Positions 43,375 through 53,168 of a DNA stretch of 64,000 nt are shown here, piece after piece. Where the stretch lies: contig NZ_JAOWKZ010000002.1 in assembly GCF_025751495.1 (NCBI RefSeq), positions 372,001 to 436,000 of the forward strand, in the 5' to 3' direction. Origin of the DNA: Albidovulum litorale. GTDB lineage: Bacteria > Pseudomonadota > Alphaproteobacteria > Rhodobacterales > Rhodobacteraceae. Every line of letters begins with the position of its first letter. Positions within the stretch are counted from its first letter, which is position 1. Made by a program: the position numbers and the translations under genes. The notes beneath the pieces were generated by a model that saw nothing but the letters and a program-made list of their open reading frames with translations, was not told where the DNA came from and ran no database searches.

Positions 43375-45120
43375 ATGAGTGAAGAGACAGGGACCCGCTA
43401 CCAGGTCCTCGCCCGTAAATACCGCCCTGAAACCTTCGCCGACCTTGTCGGTCAGGAGGCGATGGTGCGCACGCTGAAGAACGCCTTTGCCGCCGACCGG
43501 ATCGCGCAGGCCTTCATCATGACCGGTATCCGGGGGACAGGGAAAACCACGACCGCGCGGATCATCGCCAAGGGCATGAACTGCGTCGGCCCTGACGGTC
43601 AGGGTGGCCCCACGACCGACCCTTGCGGCAAGTGCGAGCACTGCGTGGCGATCATGGAAGGCCGCCATGTCGACGTGATGGAGATGGACGCGGCCAGCCG
43701 CACCGGCGTCGGCGATATCCGCGAGATCATCGAAAGCGTCCATTACCGGGCCGCTTCAGCCCGCTACAAGATCTACATCATCGACGAGGTCCACATGCTG
43801 TCGACAAGCGCGTTCAACGCGCTTCTGAAGACGCTGGAGGAACCCCCCGCCCATGTGAAGTTCATCTTCGCCACGACCGAGATCCGCAAGGTCCCGGTCA
43901 CGGTCCTGTCCCGCTGCCAGCGCTTCGACCTGCGCCGGATCGAGCCCGAAGTGATGATCGCACTTCTGAAAAAGATCGCGACGGCTGAGAAGGCTGAGAT
44001 TACTGACGATGCCTTGGCGCTCATCACCCGCGCCGCCGAAGGCTCCGCCCGCGACGCAACCTCGCTTCTCGATCAGGCAATCAGCCATGGCGCAGGGGAA
44101 ACCACCGCCGATCAGGTCCGCGCCATGCTGGGACTCGCTGATCGTGGCCGGGTGCTCGACCTCTTCGACCTTATACTGAAGGGCGATGCGGCCGGGGCTC
44201 TGAACGAGATCGGCGGGCAGTACAGCGACGGGGCCGACCCGATGGCCGTCCTGCGCGATCTGGCCGAGATCACCCATTGGGTCAGCGTCATCAAGATCAC
44301 GCCCGAGGCCGCCGACGACCCGACCGTCCCGCCCGAGGAACGTGCCCGTGGCCTCGCAATGGCGGACGCGCTGCCGATGCGGGTTCTGACCCGGATGTGG
44401 CAGATGCTTCTGAAGGCGTTGGAAGAGGTCGCCGCCGCCCCGAACGCCATGATGGCGGCCGAAATGGCGGTCATCCGCATGACCCATGTGGCTGACCTGC
44501 CCGATCCCGAACAGCTCATGCGCCGCATGGCAGAAGGCCCCGGCCCCTCGGCCCCCGCGCCAACCGGGCGCGGCCCTGCCCCCGGCGGCGGTGTCACCCA
44601 TGCCGCGCCGCGTGCAAGCGTATCCTCCGCGCCCACGGGCAACGGCACAGCCACCGCGCTCGCCCGCGAGCCGGAAGTGGCGCTTGCTCGCTATGCGAGC
44701 TTTCCGGCGGTCGTCGAATTGATCCGCGCCAACCGCGATGTGAAGTTGCTTCTGGAGGTGGAAAGCCACATCCGCCTCGTCCACTACGCCCCGGGCCGGA
44801 TCGAGTTCGAACCAACCGCCGATGCGCCGCGCGATCTGGCGGCGACCCTCGCCCAGCGCCTTCAAAGCTGGACCGGCGTGCGCTGGGGTGTTTCGGTGGT
44901 GTCCGAAGGCGGTGCCAAGACCATCGCCGAAGCGCGGAACGCCCGCGAGGACGCGGCCCGCGAGAAGGCAAAGGAAAATCCCTTGGTGCAGGCGGTTTTC
45001 GCGGCCTTCCCCAAGGCCCATATCACCGCTATCAGAACTCCGGACGAGGTTCAGGCCGAAGCGCAGGCAGAGGCCCTGCCCGAGGTCGAGGACGAATGGG
45101 ACCCGTTCGAGGAAGGTTAA
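43375..45120 (+). CDS. dnaX: DNA polymerase III subunit gamma/tau
   Basis: A 581-residue clamp-loader ATPase. Walker A is GIRGTGKTTTAR, a zinc module lies in C...CGKCEHC, Walker B is IIDEVHMLS, the SRC motif is LSRCQRFDLRR, and a C-terminal tau-like domain follows an Ala/Pro-rich linker (about residues 385-440). No A-rich frameshift site like that of E. coli dnaX is seen at the linker. The ATG at 43375 follows GGGAAG. It leads the dnaX-ybaB-recR operon. Confidence 0.93.
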   Translation: MSEETGTRYQVLARKYRPETFADLVGQEAMVRTLKNAFAADRIAQAFIMTGIRGTGKTTTARIIAKGMNCVGPDGQGGPTTDPCGKCEHCVAIMEGRHVDVMEMDAASRTGVGDIREIIESVHYRAASARYKIYIIDEVHMLSTSAFNALLKTLEEPPAHVKFIFATTEIRKVPVTVLSRCQRFDLRRIEPEVMIALLKKIATAEKAEITDDALALITRAAEGSARDATSLLDQAISHGAGETTADQVRAMLGLADRGRVLDLFDLILKGDAAGALNEIGGQYSDGADPMAVLRDLAEITHWVSVIKITPEAADDPTVPPEERARGLAMADALPMRVLTRMWQMLLKALEEVAAAPNAMMAAEMAVIRMTHVADLPDPEQLMRRMAEGPGPSAPAPTGRGPAPGGGVTHAAPRASVSSAPTGNGTATALAREPEVALARYASFPAVVELIRANRDVKLLLEVESHIRLVHYAPGRIEFEPTADAPRDLAATLAQRLQSWTGVRWGVSVVSEGGAKTIAEARNAREDAAREKAKENPLVQAVFAAFPKAHITAIRTPDEVQAEAQAEALPEVEDEWDPFEEG

Positions 45121-45130
45121 GGAGAGAAAG

Positions 45131-45484
45131 ATGCTTAAAGGTTTGGGCGGGCTTGGTGGCCTTGGCGACATGACCAAGATGATGAAAGCCGCGCAGGAAA
45201 TGCAGGGCAAAATGGCGGAGCTTCAGGAAAGCTTCGAGCGGATCAATGTCGTCGGCGAAAGCGGCGCGGGCCTTGTGACGGCCACCTGTTCTGCCAAGGG
45301 CGATCTCAGGGCGCTCGACATCGACCCCTCGATTTTCGATCCGAGCCAGAAGGAAGTTGTCGAGGATCTGATCGTCGCTGCGATCAAGGATGCGCAGAAG
45401 AAGGCTGCGGACCGGTCGCAGACCGAGATGAAGCGGCTGTATGAAAGCCTCGGCCTGCCCGCCGACATGAAACTGCCGTTCTGA
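45131..45484 (+). CDS. ybaB: Nucleoid-associated protein YbaB/EbfC
   Basis: A 117-residue DNA-binding protein of the YbaB/EbfC family. The Gly-rich start [19 protein letters not shown] is followed by the helical [13 protein letters not shown] and a C-terminal [14 protein letters not shown], as in alphaproteobacterial members. GGAGAG precedes the ATG. It lies 10 bp after dnaX and 7 bp before recR, an order that is widely conserved. Confidence 0.95.
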   Translation: MLKGLGGLGGLGDMTKMMKAAQEMQGKMAELQESFERINVVGESGAGLVTATCSAKGDLRALDIDPSIFDPSQKEVVEDLIVAAIKDAQKKAADRSQTEMKRLYESLGLPADMKLPF

Positions 45485-45491
45485 GGCGGAT

Positions 45492-46091
45492 TTGAGCGAG
45501 GCGACCCGCGACATCGAAGCCCTGATCGAGCTGATGGCCCGGCTGCCGGGCCTTGGGCCGCGTTCGGCGCGCCGGGCGGTGCTGCATCTGATCAAGAAGC
45601 GCGGCAAGGTGATGGCACCGCTGGCGCAGGCCATGGCCGAAGTGGCCGCCACCGCGAGGGAATGCGCGACCTGCGGCAATATCGGCACCGCCGATATCTG
45701 CGACATCTGCCGCGACGACCGCCGCGCGACGGGTGAGATCTGCGTGGTGGAGGATGTGGCCGACCTCTGGGCGATGGAGCGGGGGCAAGCCTTCAAGGGG
45801 CGCTATCATGTGCTCGGCGGCACGCTTTCAGCCCTGGATGCCGTGGGGCCCGAAGAACTCGGCATCCCGAAACTCCTGACCCGCATCCGCGACAATGACA
45901 TCACCGAGGTGATCCTCGCGCTGAATGCTACGGTCGATGGTCAGACCACCGCCCACTACATCGCCGAGACGCTGGAAGGCAGCGGTGTCGCGGTCACTTC
46001 TCTCGCTCAAGGCGTGCCGATTGGCGGTGAGCTTGATTATCTCGACGATGGCACGATTCAAGCCGCGCTGCGGGCACGAAAGAAGATCTGA
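45492..46091 (+). CDS. recR: Recombination mediator RecR
   Basis: A 199-residue protein of the RecFOR pathway that helps load RecA at gaps. Helix-hairpin-helix [16 protein letters not shown], zinc finger [16 protein letters not shown], and a Toprim domain ([20 protein letters not shown]). It begins at TTG with TGAGGCG just upstream; the nearest ATG would delete the conserved start of the HhH region. Confidence 0.95.
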   Translation: MSEATRDIEALIELMARLPGLGPRSARRAVLHLIKKRGKVMAPLAQAMAEVAATARECATCGNIGTADICDICRDDRRATGEICVVEDVADLWAMERGQAFKGRYHVLGGTLSALDAVGPEELGIPKLLTRIRDNDITEVILALNATVDGQTTAHYIAETLEGSGVAVTSLAQGVPIGGELDYLDDGTIQAALRARKKI

Positions 46092-46158
46092 CGGCGAGGA
46101 ATGTCGGAACAGGGCCTGTACCCCAGGAGGGTTGAAGCCGCCCGCATCTGACACTCAT

Positions 46159-48204
46159 TCAGCCTTCCGTGGTGAGGATATCGATAAAGGCAGCGCCGAA
46201 CCGTGTAGCCTTCTGTTCACCCATGCCCTGAATACGCTCCAGTTCCGCAAGTGTCCTCGGCCGGATTTCCGCGATCTTTCGCAGCGTCGAATTCGTGCAG
46301 ATTAGATATTTGTCGATACCTTCGGAGCCCCGCGACAGTTCAGCCTGAGCCTGCATCAGCCGATCGAACAGTTCACCCGCTGCGCGGCCGGCAAGCTTGC
46401 GGCGGGCTGGGTGCATCTCTTCGCCCGCGCCGGTGATGACCTCGAGAAACGCTGTCCCATAGCTTTCGAGCTTTTTCGCGCCAACCCCGCTGACCCGCGC
46501 CATCTGGTCCAGAGTTGCGGGCCGGGTTTCGGCCATCTCGATCAGCGTCCGGTCGGAGAAGATCATGTAAGCGGGCATCCGCGCGGCCTCGGACAGCGCG
46601 CGCCGCTTAGCCTTCAGCGCGGATAGCAGCGGTGCGTCCTCTTCCGAAACCAGTGTCTTTACAACCGGTTTTCCGACCGCCTTGCGGATCGTATCGCGGC
46701 GCAGCGTGATCGACGCCTCGCCCTTCAGGATCGGCCGCGCTGCATCGGTCATCCGGAAGGCGCCGTGGCGTTCGGGGTCAGGGCGGATCAGATCATGGCC
46801 CATCATCTGCCGGAAGATCGCCTGCCACTGCACCTTGGGCAGGTCGCGGCCCACGCCGAAGGTCGGCAGATCATCGTGCCGACGCTGGCGGACCTTGTCG
46901 GTTTCATTGCCCGTCAGGATGTCAATGAGATGCCCGGCGCCGAAGCTTTCCCCCGTCCGCAGGATCGCTGACAGCGCCTTTCTGACCGCCTCGGTCCCGT
47001 CGAACAAATCCGGCGCGGTATCGCAGAGGTCGCAATTGCCGCAGGGCTCGGCGGTTTCGCCAAAATAGGACAGCAGGCGACGACGACGGCATGAGGTTGC
47101 CTCTGCCAGTCCCAGCAAAGCGTTCAGACGGGCATGATCGGCGGATTTGCGGTCGGCGGGCGCCAGCCCCTCATCGATCTGGGTGCGGCGAAAGCGGATG
47201 TCGTCCGGACCGTAAAGCGTCAGCGTCTCGGCCGGCGCGCCGTCGCGGCCAGCACGGCCAATTTCCTGATAATAGGCCTCGATCGACTTCGGCAGGTCGG
47301 CATGGGCGACCCAGCGAATATCGGGCTTGTCGACCCCCATGCCGAAGGCGACGGTGGCAACAACGATCAACCCGTCCTCGCGCTGGAACCGGCTTTCCAC
47401 CTCGCGCCGTGCATCGGGATCAAGCCCGGCGTGATAGGCGCAGGCGACGTGCCCGGCCTCGCTTAAAGCCTGCGCCAAAGTCTCGGTCTTGGCGCGCGTC
47501 CCGCAATAGACGATACCTGACTGTCCCTTTCGGGCAGCGGCAAAGGTCAGAATCTGGCGGCGAGGCTGGTCCTTGACCTCAAAGGCAAGATGGATGTTCG
47601 GGCGGTCGAAGCCGCGCAGGAAGGTTTCGGGCGCGGCCCCGTCGAACAGCCGGGTAACGATCTCGGCCCGCGTTTCCTCATCCGCCGTGGCGGTGAAGGC
47701 GGCCAGGGGCACGTTCAGCGCCCGGCGCAACTCGCCGATGCGAAGATAATCGGGGCGGAAATCATGGCCCCACTGGCTGACGCAATGTGCCTCGTCCACC
47801 GCGATAAGGCTGGTTCTGATCCGTCTCAGCAGCGTCAGGGTGCCGCCCGAGGCGAGCCGTTCCGGTGCCATGTAAAGCAGCCTGAGCCGCCCCTCATCCA
47901 GCGACTGAAAGACCTCTTCGGTCTCATCCTCGGTATTGCCCGAAGTCAGCGCCCCGGCCTCCACCCCCGCTTCGCGCAGCGCGCGGACCTGATCGCGCAT
48001 CAGTGCGATCAGGGGGGAAATAACCACTGTCACGCCATCGCGCATCAGGGCCGGAAGCTGAAAGCACAAAGACTTGCCGCCGCCCGTGGGCATGATCGCA
48101 AGTGTATTTCGCCCGCCCGCAACGGCGGCGACGATCTCGGCCTGTCCGGGTCGGAAGGCCGAGAATCCAAAAACGGAGGAGAGAAGTTCCTCTGCGCGGG
48201 TCAT
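46159..48204 (-). CDS. recQ: ATP-dependent DNA helicase RecQ
   Basis: A 681-residue helicase. Motif I is MPTGGGKSLCFQLP, motif II is VDEAHC, QWGHDFRPDY and GRAGRDG are present, the zinc site is CRRRRLLSYFGE...CGNCDLC, a winged-helix (RQC) follows, and two HRDC domains end the protein (about residues 515-595 and 605-680). Many RecQ proteins have a single HRDC; the second copy is a notable feature. It converges on recR. A longer open frame upstream of 48204 is not supported. Confidence 0.94.
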   Translation of the reverse strand: MTRAEELLSSVFGFSAFRPGQAEIVAAVAGGRNTLAIMPTGGGKSLCFQLPALMRDGVTVVISPLIALMRDQVRALREAGVEAGALTSGNTEDETEEVFQSLDEGRLRLLYMAPERLASGGTLTLLRRIRTSLIAVDEAHCVSQWGHDFRPDYLRIGELRRALNVPLAAFTATADEETRAEIVTRLFDGAAPETFLRGFDRPNIHLAFEVKDQPRRQILTFAAARKGQSGIVYCGTRAKTETLAQALSEAGHVACAYHAGLDPDARREVESRFQREDGLIVVATVAFGMGVDKPDIRWVAHADLPKSIEAYYQEIGRAGRDGAPAETLTLYGPDDIRFRRTQIDEGLAPADRKSADHARLNALLGLAEATSCRRRRLLSYFGETAEPCGNCDLCDTAPDLFDGTEAVRKALSAILRTGESFGAGHLIDILTGNETDKVRQRRHDDLPTFGVGRDLPKVQWQAIFRQMMGHDLIRPDPERHGAFRMTDAARPILKGEASITLRRDTIRKAVGKPVVKTLVSEEDAPLLSALKAKRRALSEAARMPAYMIFSDRTLIEMAETRPATLDQMARVSGVGAKKLESYGTAFLEVITGAGEEMHPARRKLAGRAAGELFDRLMQAQAELSRGSEGIDKYLICTNSTLRKIAEIRPRTLAELERIQGMGEQKATRFGAAFIDILTTEG

Positions 48205-48266
48205 TGGCTCGCGTTCTTGTTGGCTCGATGGCCGGACTTTTTCACATGGCCCCGCCGGGGGCAAGG

Positions 48267-48560
48267 TCAGTAGCCGTAGAAGAAGCCCGCATTGTTGGTC
48301 AGAACGATGCGGATCGCGATCAGGGCGATGAAGGCGACAAGCGGCGCGAGGTCGAGGCCCGGCGTGTGGGGCAGAAACCGGCGGATCGGGGCATAGATCG
48401 GCTCCAGAAGCCGGTTCAGCCCGTACCAGATCTGCGACACCAATGGCTGGCGCAGGTTGAGCACCTGAAAGCTGATCAGCCACGACATGACGATATGCGC
48501 GATCATCAGGACCCAGGCGATCTGAAGGATCAACATCAGGATTTGGTACAAGGACTGCAT
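48267..48560 (-). CDS. YggT family membrane protein
   Basis: A 97-residue protein with two hydrophobic helices flanking the conserved NRLLEPIYAPIRRFLPHTPGLDLAPLVAF block. YggT relatives have been linked to osmotic or membrane stress and to cell division genes, without a settled function. The ATG at 48560 has GGAG 7 nt upstream; an ATG five codons earlier (48575) is an alternative. It lies 62 bp upstream of recQ on the same strand. Confidence 0.85.
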   Translation of the reverse strand: MQSLYQILMLILQIAWVLMIAHIVMSWLISFQVLNLRQPLVSQIWYGLNRLLEPIYAPIRRFLPHTPGLDLAPLVAFIALIAIRIVLTNNAGFFYGY

Positions 48561-48698
48561 CAGGTGCTCCGGCATGTCTCGGTCCGGCCAGAAGTAATGG
48601 CCGGGACGCCCCGGCGCAACATCTTACGCAACGTGACTGATTGACGGGGCGGCCCGCATGCGGCAGGCCAGCGGCGCGCCATTTCCCGTGAGAGCCCG

Positions 48699-49229
48699 AT
48701 GTATCCTTTCCTGCGCATGACCAAGGAAATCTGGACCTCAAGCCGGGCTGAACCGCTTGGGATCACGGACACCCATGTCTCGCATCACATCTGCTGGCCC
48801 TGGGACCTCGACCTCTGGGCCGAGTTGAACAATGGCAGGACACTGACGCTCTTCGATCTGGGGCGTATACCGCTTGCCATGCGCATCGGTCTGGGGGGCG
48901 TTTTGCGGCGGAAACGCTGGGCCATCACGGTTGCGGGTAATACGGTACGTTATCGCCGCCGAGTGCGGATGTTCGACCGTGTGGAAATCCTCAGCCGCTG
49001 CATCGGCTGGGATGCGCGCTTCATCTACATGGAGCAGAGCATGTGGCGGAAAGGCGAATGTACAAGCCATATGCTGCTGCGTTCAGCGGTGACGTCGCCG
49101 AAAGGGATTGTGCCCCCGTCCGAGGTTCTGGCGGCGCTGGGTCTCGTGACGACGAGCCCGGATCTGCCCAGTTGGGCCCGCGCCTGGATCGCTGCCGATG
49201 CGGAACGGCCCTGGCCACCGGAACGCTGA
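48699..49229 (+). CDS. Acyl-CoA thioesterase-like hotdog protein
   Basis: A 176-residue protein with the single-hotdog 4HBT-like arrangement: HICWPWDLDLWAELNNGRTLTLFDLGRI near the N-terminus (where DxxxxxNNGRY is the usual family mark), then VRYRRRVRMFDRVEILSRCIGWDARFIYMEQ. It probably hydrolyses an acyl-CoA; substrate unknown. It starts a rightward run that continues with the transporter at 49289 after 59 bp. Confidence 0.82.
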   Translation: MYPFLRMTKEIWTSSRAEPLGITDTHVSHHICWPWDLDLWAELNNGRTLTLFDLGRIPLAMRIGLGGVLRRKRWAITVAGNTVRYRRRVRMFDRVEILSRCIGWDARFIYMEQSMWRKGECTSHMLLRSAVTSPKGIVPPSEVLAALGLVTTSPDLPSWARAWIAADAERPWPPER

Positions 49230-49288
49230 GTGCTTGCGCGCGCGCGCCTTTTGGGGCTTGATCGCGGCCAACAGGCGAGGGCAGGAAC

Positions 49289-50662
49289 ATGACCTTATCG
49301 GCACGCAAGCGCATCTGGGGCTGGTGGTTCTTCGATTGGGCGAGCCAGCCGTACAACACCCTGCTACTCACCTTCATCTTCGGACCCTACTTCGCCAAGG
49401 TCGCCACGACAGAGTTCATGGCCTCGGGCATGACCGAATCCGTCGCCAAGGCCGAAGCGCAGGCCTATTGGGGCTTTGGACTGACGATCTGCGGTGTCGT
49501 TATCGCGATCCTGTCGCCAATCCTTGGCGCCATTGCCGACGGGTCCGGAAGGCGGATGATCTGGATCTGGTTCTTCTCTGTTCTCTACGTCGTCGGCGCG
49601 CTCGGGATCTGGCAGCTCACGCCCGAAGCGCCGATGCTGGCGCAGGCCGTGTTCTTCTTCGGCATCGGCTTCGTCGCGATGGAGTTCGCTACGACCTTCA
49701 CCAATGCCCTGATGCCGTCCCTCGTAGAAGACGAAAAGCTCGGCTCGGTTTCGGGTAGCGGCTTTGCCTTTGGCTATCTCGGCGGGTTGATCGCGCTGAT
49801 CATCATGCTGCTGTTCTTCGCCGAGAATGGCGAGACCGGGCGGACATTGATTGGCATGGCACCGGCACTCGGACTTGATCCTTCAACGCTGGAAGGCACG
49901 CGCTTTGTCGGACCGTTCTCGGCGATCTGGTTCATCGTCTTCATGATCCCGTTCTTCCTCTGGGTGCGCGAACCAAAACGCCCTGCGGGAATGGTTCAGC
50001 GGGCGGGCGCGGCACTTGCCGGGCTCTGGCAGTCGGTTCTCGGGTTGGCAGACCGCAGAAGCCTTGCCGCCTATCTCGGCTCTTCCATGTTCTATCGCGA
50101 CGCGCTGAACGGCCTCTTCGGTTTCGGCGGGGTCTATGCCTCGGGCGTGCTTAACTGGTCGATCACCCAGATCGGCATCTTCGGCATCCTCGGCGGCGTA
50201 ACAGCGGCGCTGGCGAGCTGGCTGGGCGGTTATGCGGACCAGAGGTTCGGGCCGAAGCCTGTGATCAAAGCCTCGATCCTCGTCCTTATCGCGGTCTGCA
50301 GCATCGTTGCGGGAATGAATCGGGAAAGCATCTTTGGCATCGCGATTGCGGCCAATTCGGCCCTGCCGGACATGATCTTCTATATCTGCGGCGGCCTTAT
50401 TGGCGCGGCCGGGGGTACGATTCAGGCGGCGAGCCGGACCTTGATGGTGCGCCACACTTCGCCCGAGCGCGCGGCCGAAGCCTTTGGCCTTTTCGCGCTA
50501 TCGGGCAAGGCGACGTCATTCCTTGCGCCGGCACTCATCGCGGTGGTGTCGACGCTGACCGGCAGCCAGCAACTCGGCATCACTCCGCTCATCGGGCTTT
50601 TTCTCATCGGTCTTATCTTGTTAGTCTGGGTCAAACCCGATGGCGACAGGGGAATGGCGTGA
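49289..50662 (+). CDS. Major facilitator transporter, UMF1/Atg22-like
   Basis: A 457-residue inner-membrane protein with about 12 helices. The start RKRIWGWWFFDWASQPYNTLLLTFIFGPYF is the hallmark of the UMF1/Atg22-like MFS family, whose yeast member exports amino acids from the vacuole. GPYFAKVA and LGGYADQRFGPKP are MFS loop segments. Substrate in bacteria is not established. It overlaps mepA by four bases. Confidence 0.85.
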   Translation: MTLSARKRIWGWWFFDWASQPYNTLLLTFIFGPYFAKVATTEFMASGMTESVAKAEAQAYWGFGLTICGVVIAILSPILGAIADGSGRRMIWIWFFSVLYVVGALGIWQLTPEAPMLAQAVFFFGIGFVAMEFATTFTNALMPSLVEDEKLGSVSGSGFAFGYLGGLIALIIMLLFFAENGETGRTLIGMAPALGLDPSTLEGTRFVGPFSAIWFIVFMIPFFLWVREPKRPAGMVQRAGAALAGLWQSVLGLADRRSLAAYLGSSMFYRDALNGLFGFGGVYASGVLNWSITQIGIFGILGGVTAALASWLGGYADQRFGPKPVIKASILVLIAVCSIVAGMNRESIFGIAIAANSALPDMIFYICGGLIGAAGGTIQAASRTLMVRHTSPERAAEAFGLFALSGKATSFLAPALIAVVSTLTGSQQLGITPLIGLFLIGLILLVWVKPDGDRGMA

Positions 50663-51555
50663 GGCAGATATTCGCAACAATTCTTGCTTTCTCATTGGCA
50701 GGGACCGGCCCCGCCGTGGCGGAGCCGCTGGCGAACCAGCTCTTTGGCGCGAAGCGGGCCGCCTCGGCGCATAAGGCACATGCGATCGGCACCTACGCCA
50801 AGGGCTGCGGCGCGGGATTCGTCCAACTGCCGGAAACCGGACCGACCTGGCAAGCGATGCGGCTTTCCCGGAACCGCAACTGGGGTCATCCTGAACTGGT
50901 GCAATATGTCATGGACCTGTCGGTTGCCGCGCGGCAACTTGGCTGGGCCGGGCTCTACGTCGGCGATATGAGCCAACCGCGCGGCGGGCCGATGACATCA
51001 GGCCATTCCAGCCACCAGATCGGGCTGGATGCAGATATCTGGATGCTGCCGCCGAAACGGCTGAACCTAAGCCGGGGCGAGCGGGAGAGTATCAGTTCCG
51101 TTTCCGTGCGGACCGACGATCAGACCCGGATCAACGGCAACTGGACCCCTACCCATCACGCGCTATTGAAGGCAGCGGCATCCGATCCGCGCGTCGACCG
51201 CATCTTTGTCGCCGCCGCAGTGAAGATCGAGATGTGCCGAACCGCCAAGCGGTCGGACAAATCCTGGCTCCAGAAGATCCGTCCGCTTTACGGTCACAAC
51301 ACCCATTTCCATGTGCGCCTGAAATGCCCGACGGGGTCGGGCCTTTGCCAGACCCAGACACCGACCGTTTCCGAACTGTCCAAGGGCGGAAATGGTTGCG
51401 ACGAGACCCTGACCTGGTGGGTGACGGAGTATCTGGAGCAGCTCCGGAATCCGCCTAAGCCATCGAAGAAAAAAGGACCGCGCAAGAAAGGCGCGCGTGA
51501 GTTCACGATGGCCGACCTGCCAAAACAATGCTCCGTCGTTCTCGCCTCGCAGTGA
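50659..51555 (+). CDS. mepA: Penicillin-insensitive murein endopeptidase
   Basis: A 298-residue periplasmic LAS-family metallopeptidase that cuts D-Ala-mDAP cross-links. Signal peptide MRQIFATILAFSLAGTGPAVA. The active-site segments are GPMTSGHSSHQIGLDADIW and the later LYGHNTHFHVRLKCP, giving the zinc ligands His, Asp and His. Several cysteines near the end are typical for the family. The C-terminus is basic (KPSKKKGPRKKGAR). GTG start overlaps the transporter stop. Confidence 0.93.
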   Translation: MRQIFATILAFSLAGTGPAVAEPLANQLFGAKRAASAHKAHAIGTYAKGCGAGFVQLPETGPTWQAMRLSRNRNWGHPELVQYVMDLSVAARQLGWAGLYVGDMSQPRGGPMTSGHSSHQIGLDADIWMLPPKRLNLSRGERESISSVSVRTDDQTRINGNWTPTHHALLKAAASDPRVDRIFVAAAVKIEMCRTAKRSDKSWLQKIRPLYGHNTHFHVRLKCPTGSGLCQTQTPTVSELSKGGNGCDETLTWWVTEYLEQLRNPPKPSKKKGPRKKGAREFTMADLPKQCSVVLASQ

Positions 51556-52421
51556 TCGCGGCCGCGGCGTTGGCGCTCGCGGGCGGCGCCTCGGCTCCGT
51601 CGCATGCCGATTATGTTGGCACCTTCGTCTGGCAACAGAACGACGATCCGCATTTCGGCGGCTTCTCGGGCTTTGATCTGGCCGAAGATGGGCTGCATTT
51701 CGTCACCGTGTCCGATACCGCAGCAATCTATTCCGGTACACTCAGCCGCGATGCGCGAGGCGTGGTCGCTTCGGTCACTGCCACCACACCAATCATACCG
51801 GCTTCCCGCAGCGGGCAACGCCTCGTCGATCCGATGGACGATGCCGAGGGATTGGCCATCGGTCCTGACGGCACAATATTCTTGTCATATGAAACCGAGG
51901 ACCGGATCGTTGAATACCGTGACCGCGGCGCGACATGGGTGCGGGAGTTTGCCCCCCGCGATTTTCGCCGGTTCAATCTGAACAAAGGGCTTGAGGCGCT
52001 GGCAATTGACGCCAGAGGTGCCCTCTACGCGATCCCTGAATTAGAGGCCGCCACAGGCTCGCCCATTCCGGTCTTCCGGCTGCAAAATGAAACCGCCGAT
52101 ATTCCCTTCTTGCTGAGACGGGAGGGCGACTGGCTGCCGGTTGGGGCGGACTTCGGACCGGACGGGCGGCTGTACCTTCTCGAACGCGATTTCTGGCCGC
52201 TGATCGGTTTCATGAGCCGGGTCAGGCGTATCACACTCGATGGCGACAGAGTCGCCAGCGACGAGGTTCTCCTCCAAACCGGCGCGGGGGTTCATGACAA
52301 CCTTGAAGGGCTCGCCGTCTGGCGCGACGCCGAGGGAGCGATCCGCCTGACGATGATCTCGGATGACAACTTCCTGCCGGTGCAGCGGACCGAGATAGTG
52401 GACTACCGCGTCGCAGAATGA
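51528..52421 (+). CDS. Exported phytase-like esterase-domain protein
   Basis: A 297-residue secreted protein. Signal peptide MLRRSRLAVIAAAALALAGGASAPSHA overlaps the end of mepA in another frame by 28 bp. The body is a beta-propeller-like phytase/esterase domain: FGGFSGFDLAEDGLHFVTVSDTA, DAEGLAIGPDGTIFLSYETEDRI, KGLEALAIDARG and ADFGPDGRLYLLERDF. Family members are often annotated 'esterase-like activity of phytase'. Substrate unknown. Confidence 0.78.
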   Translation: MLRRSRLAVIAAAALALAGGASAPSHADYVGTFVWQQNDDPHFGGFSGFDLAEDGLHFVTVSDTAAIYSGTLSRDARGVVASVTATTPIIPASRSGQRLVDPMDDAEGLAIGPDGTIFLSYETEDRIVEYRDRGATWVREFAPRDFRRFNLNKGLEALAIDARGALYAIPELEAATGSPIPVFRLQNETADIPFLLRREGDWLPVGADFGPDGRLYLLERDFWPLIGFMSRVRRITLDGDRVASDEVLLQTGAGVHDNLEGLAVWRDAEGAIRLTMISDDNFLPVQRTEIVDYRVAE

Positions 52422-52508
52422 CTTGACCGGCAAGGCACGAGGGCTTAAACGCCGCGCGTTCCCGATATGGGACCAAGTCTCCGCGACCTTGTAAAAAACG
52501 GACAGAAC

Positions 52509-53135
52509 ATGACCCGCAAGCTTCTTCCTGGCATCCTTGCCATGGCCGCTATCGTCGTGGCCGCGAACATCCTCGTTCAATATGTGATCGAGGACTGGTT
52601 CCTCACCTGGGGCGCCTTCACCTACCCCTTCACCTTCCTCGTCACCGATATCACCAACCGCATCCACGGACCTGCCGCCGCACGCCGCGTGGTCTATGCC
52701 GGTTTCGTCGTGGGCGTGATCTGTTCGCTGATCGGCACGCAGATCATTGGTGAGTTCGGCCCGCTCGTGACCCTGCGCATCGCGATCGGTTCCGGCCTTG
52801 CCTTCCTTGTCGCACAGCTTCTGGATGTCGCGATCTTCGACCGGATGCGCGAGGGCGCCTGGTGGCGCGCACCGCTGGTTTCGACCCTCGTCGGGTCGGC
52901 TGTCGACACCGCGATCTTCTTCACGATCGCCTTTGCCGCTTCGCTCAGCTTCCTTGAACCGGCCAATGACGTCTCTTGGGCTGGTGAGATGATCCCGCTT
53001 CTGGGCGTGGGCGCAGTGGTGCCGCTCTGGGTGTCGCTGGCCACTGCGGACTGGATTGTGAAACTATCGCTCGCCCTGGTGGCGCTTGTGCCGTTTCGGG
53101 CAATTGTTACAAGATTGACGGCAAACGTTGCGTAA
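52509..53135 (+). CDS. yhhQ: Queuosine precursor transporter (VUT family)
   Basis: A 208-residue inner-membrane protein with about six helices, which takes up queuosine precursors such as preQ0/preQ1. The segments LTWGAFTYPFTFLVTDITNRIHG, AARRVVYAGF and a buried FDRMR are the family's characteristic features. The ATG at 52509 is preferred to an ATG 14 codons earlier. The 87-bp leader shows no convincing preQ1 riboswitch fold. Confidence 0.88.
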   Translation: MTRKLLPGILAMAAIVVAANILVQYVIEDWFLTWGAFTYPFTFLVTDITNRIHGPAAARRVVYAGFVVGVICSLIGTQIIGEFGPLVTLRIAIGSGLAFLVAQLLDVAIFDRMREGAWWRAPLVSTLVGSAVDTAIFFTIAFAASLSFLEPANDVSWAGEMIPLLGVGAVVPLWVSLATADWIVKLSLALVALVPFRAIVTRLTANVA

Positions 53136-53168
53136 AAACAATTGACAGACACAAAATCTGTGGCAGCC

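Noticed and set aside
43375-45120. Programmed frameshift in dnaX
   Set aside because: No A-rich slippery heptamer with a following stem was seen near the expected tau/gamma boundary; the only short A-run (near 43970) is inside the ATPase domain.
48205-48741. Upstream extension of recQ by about 180 codons
   Set aside because: The extension lies over yggT and has no similarity to RecQ; the helicase domain begins normally at the ATG at 48202-48204.
52422-52508. preQ1 riboswitch before the queuosine precursor transporter
   Set aside because: An AAAAAAC run is present, but the paired stem and C-rich segment of preQ1-I or the larger fold of preQ1-II could not be built.
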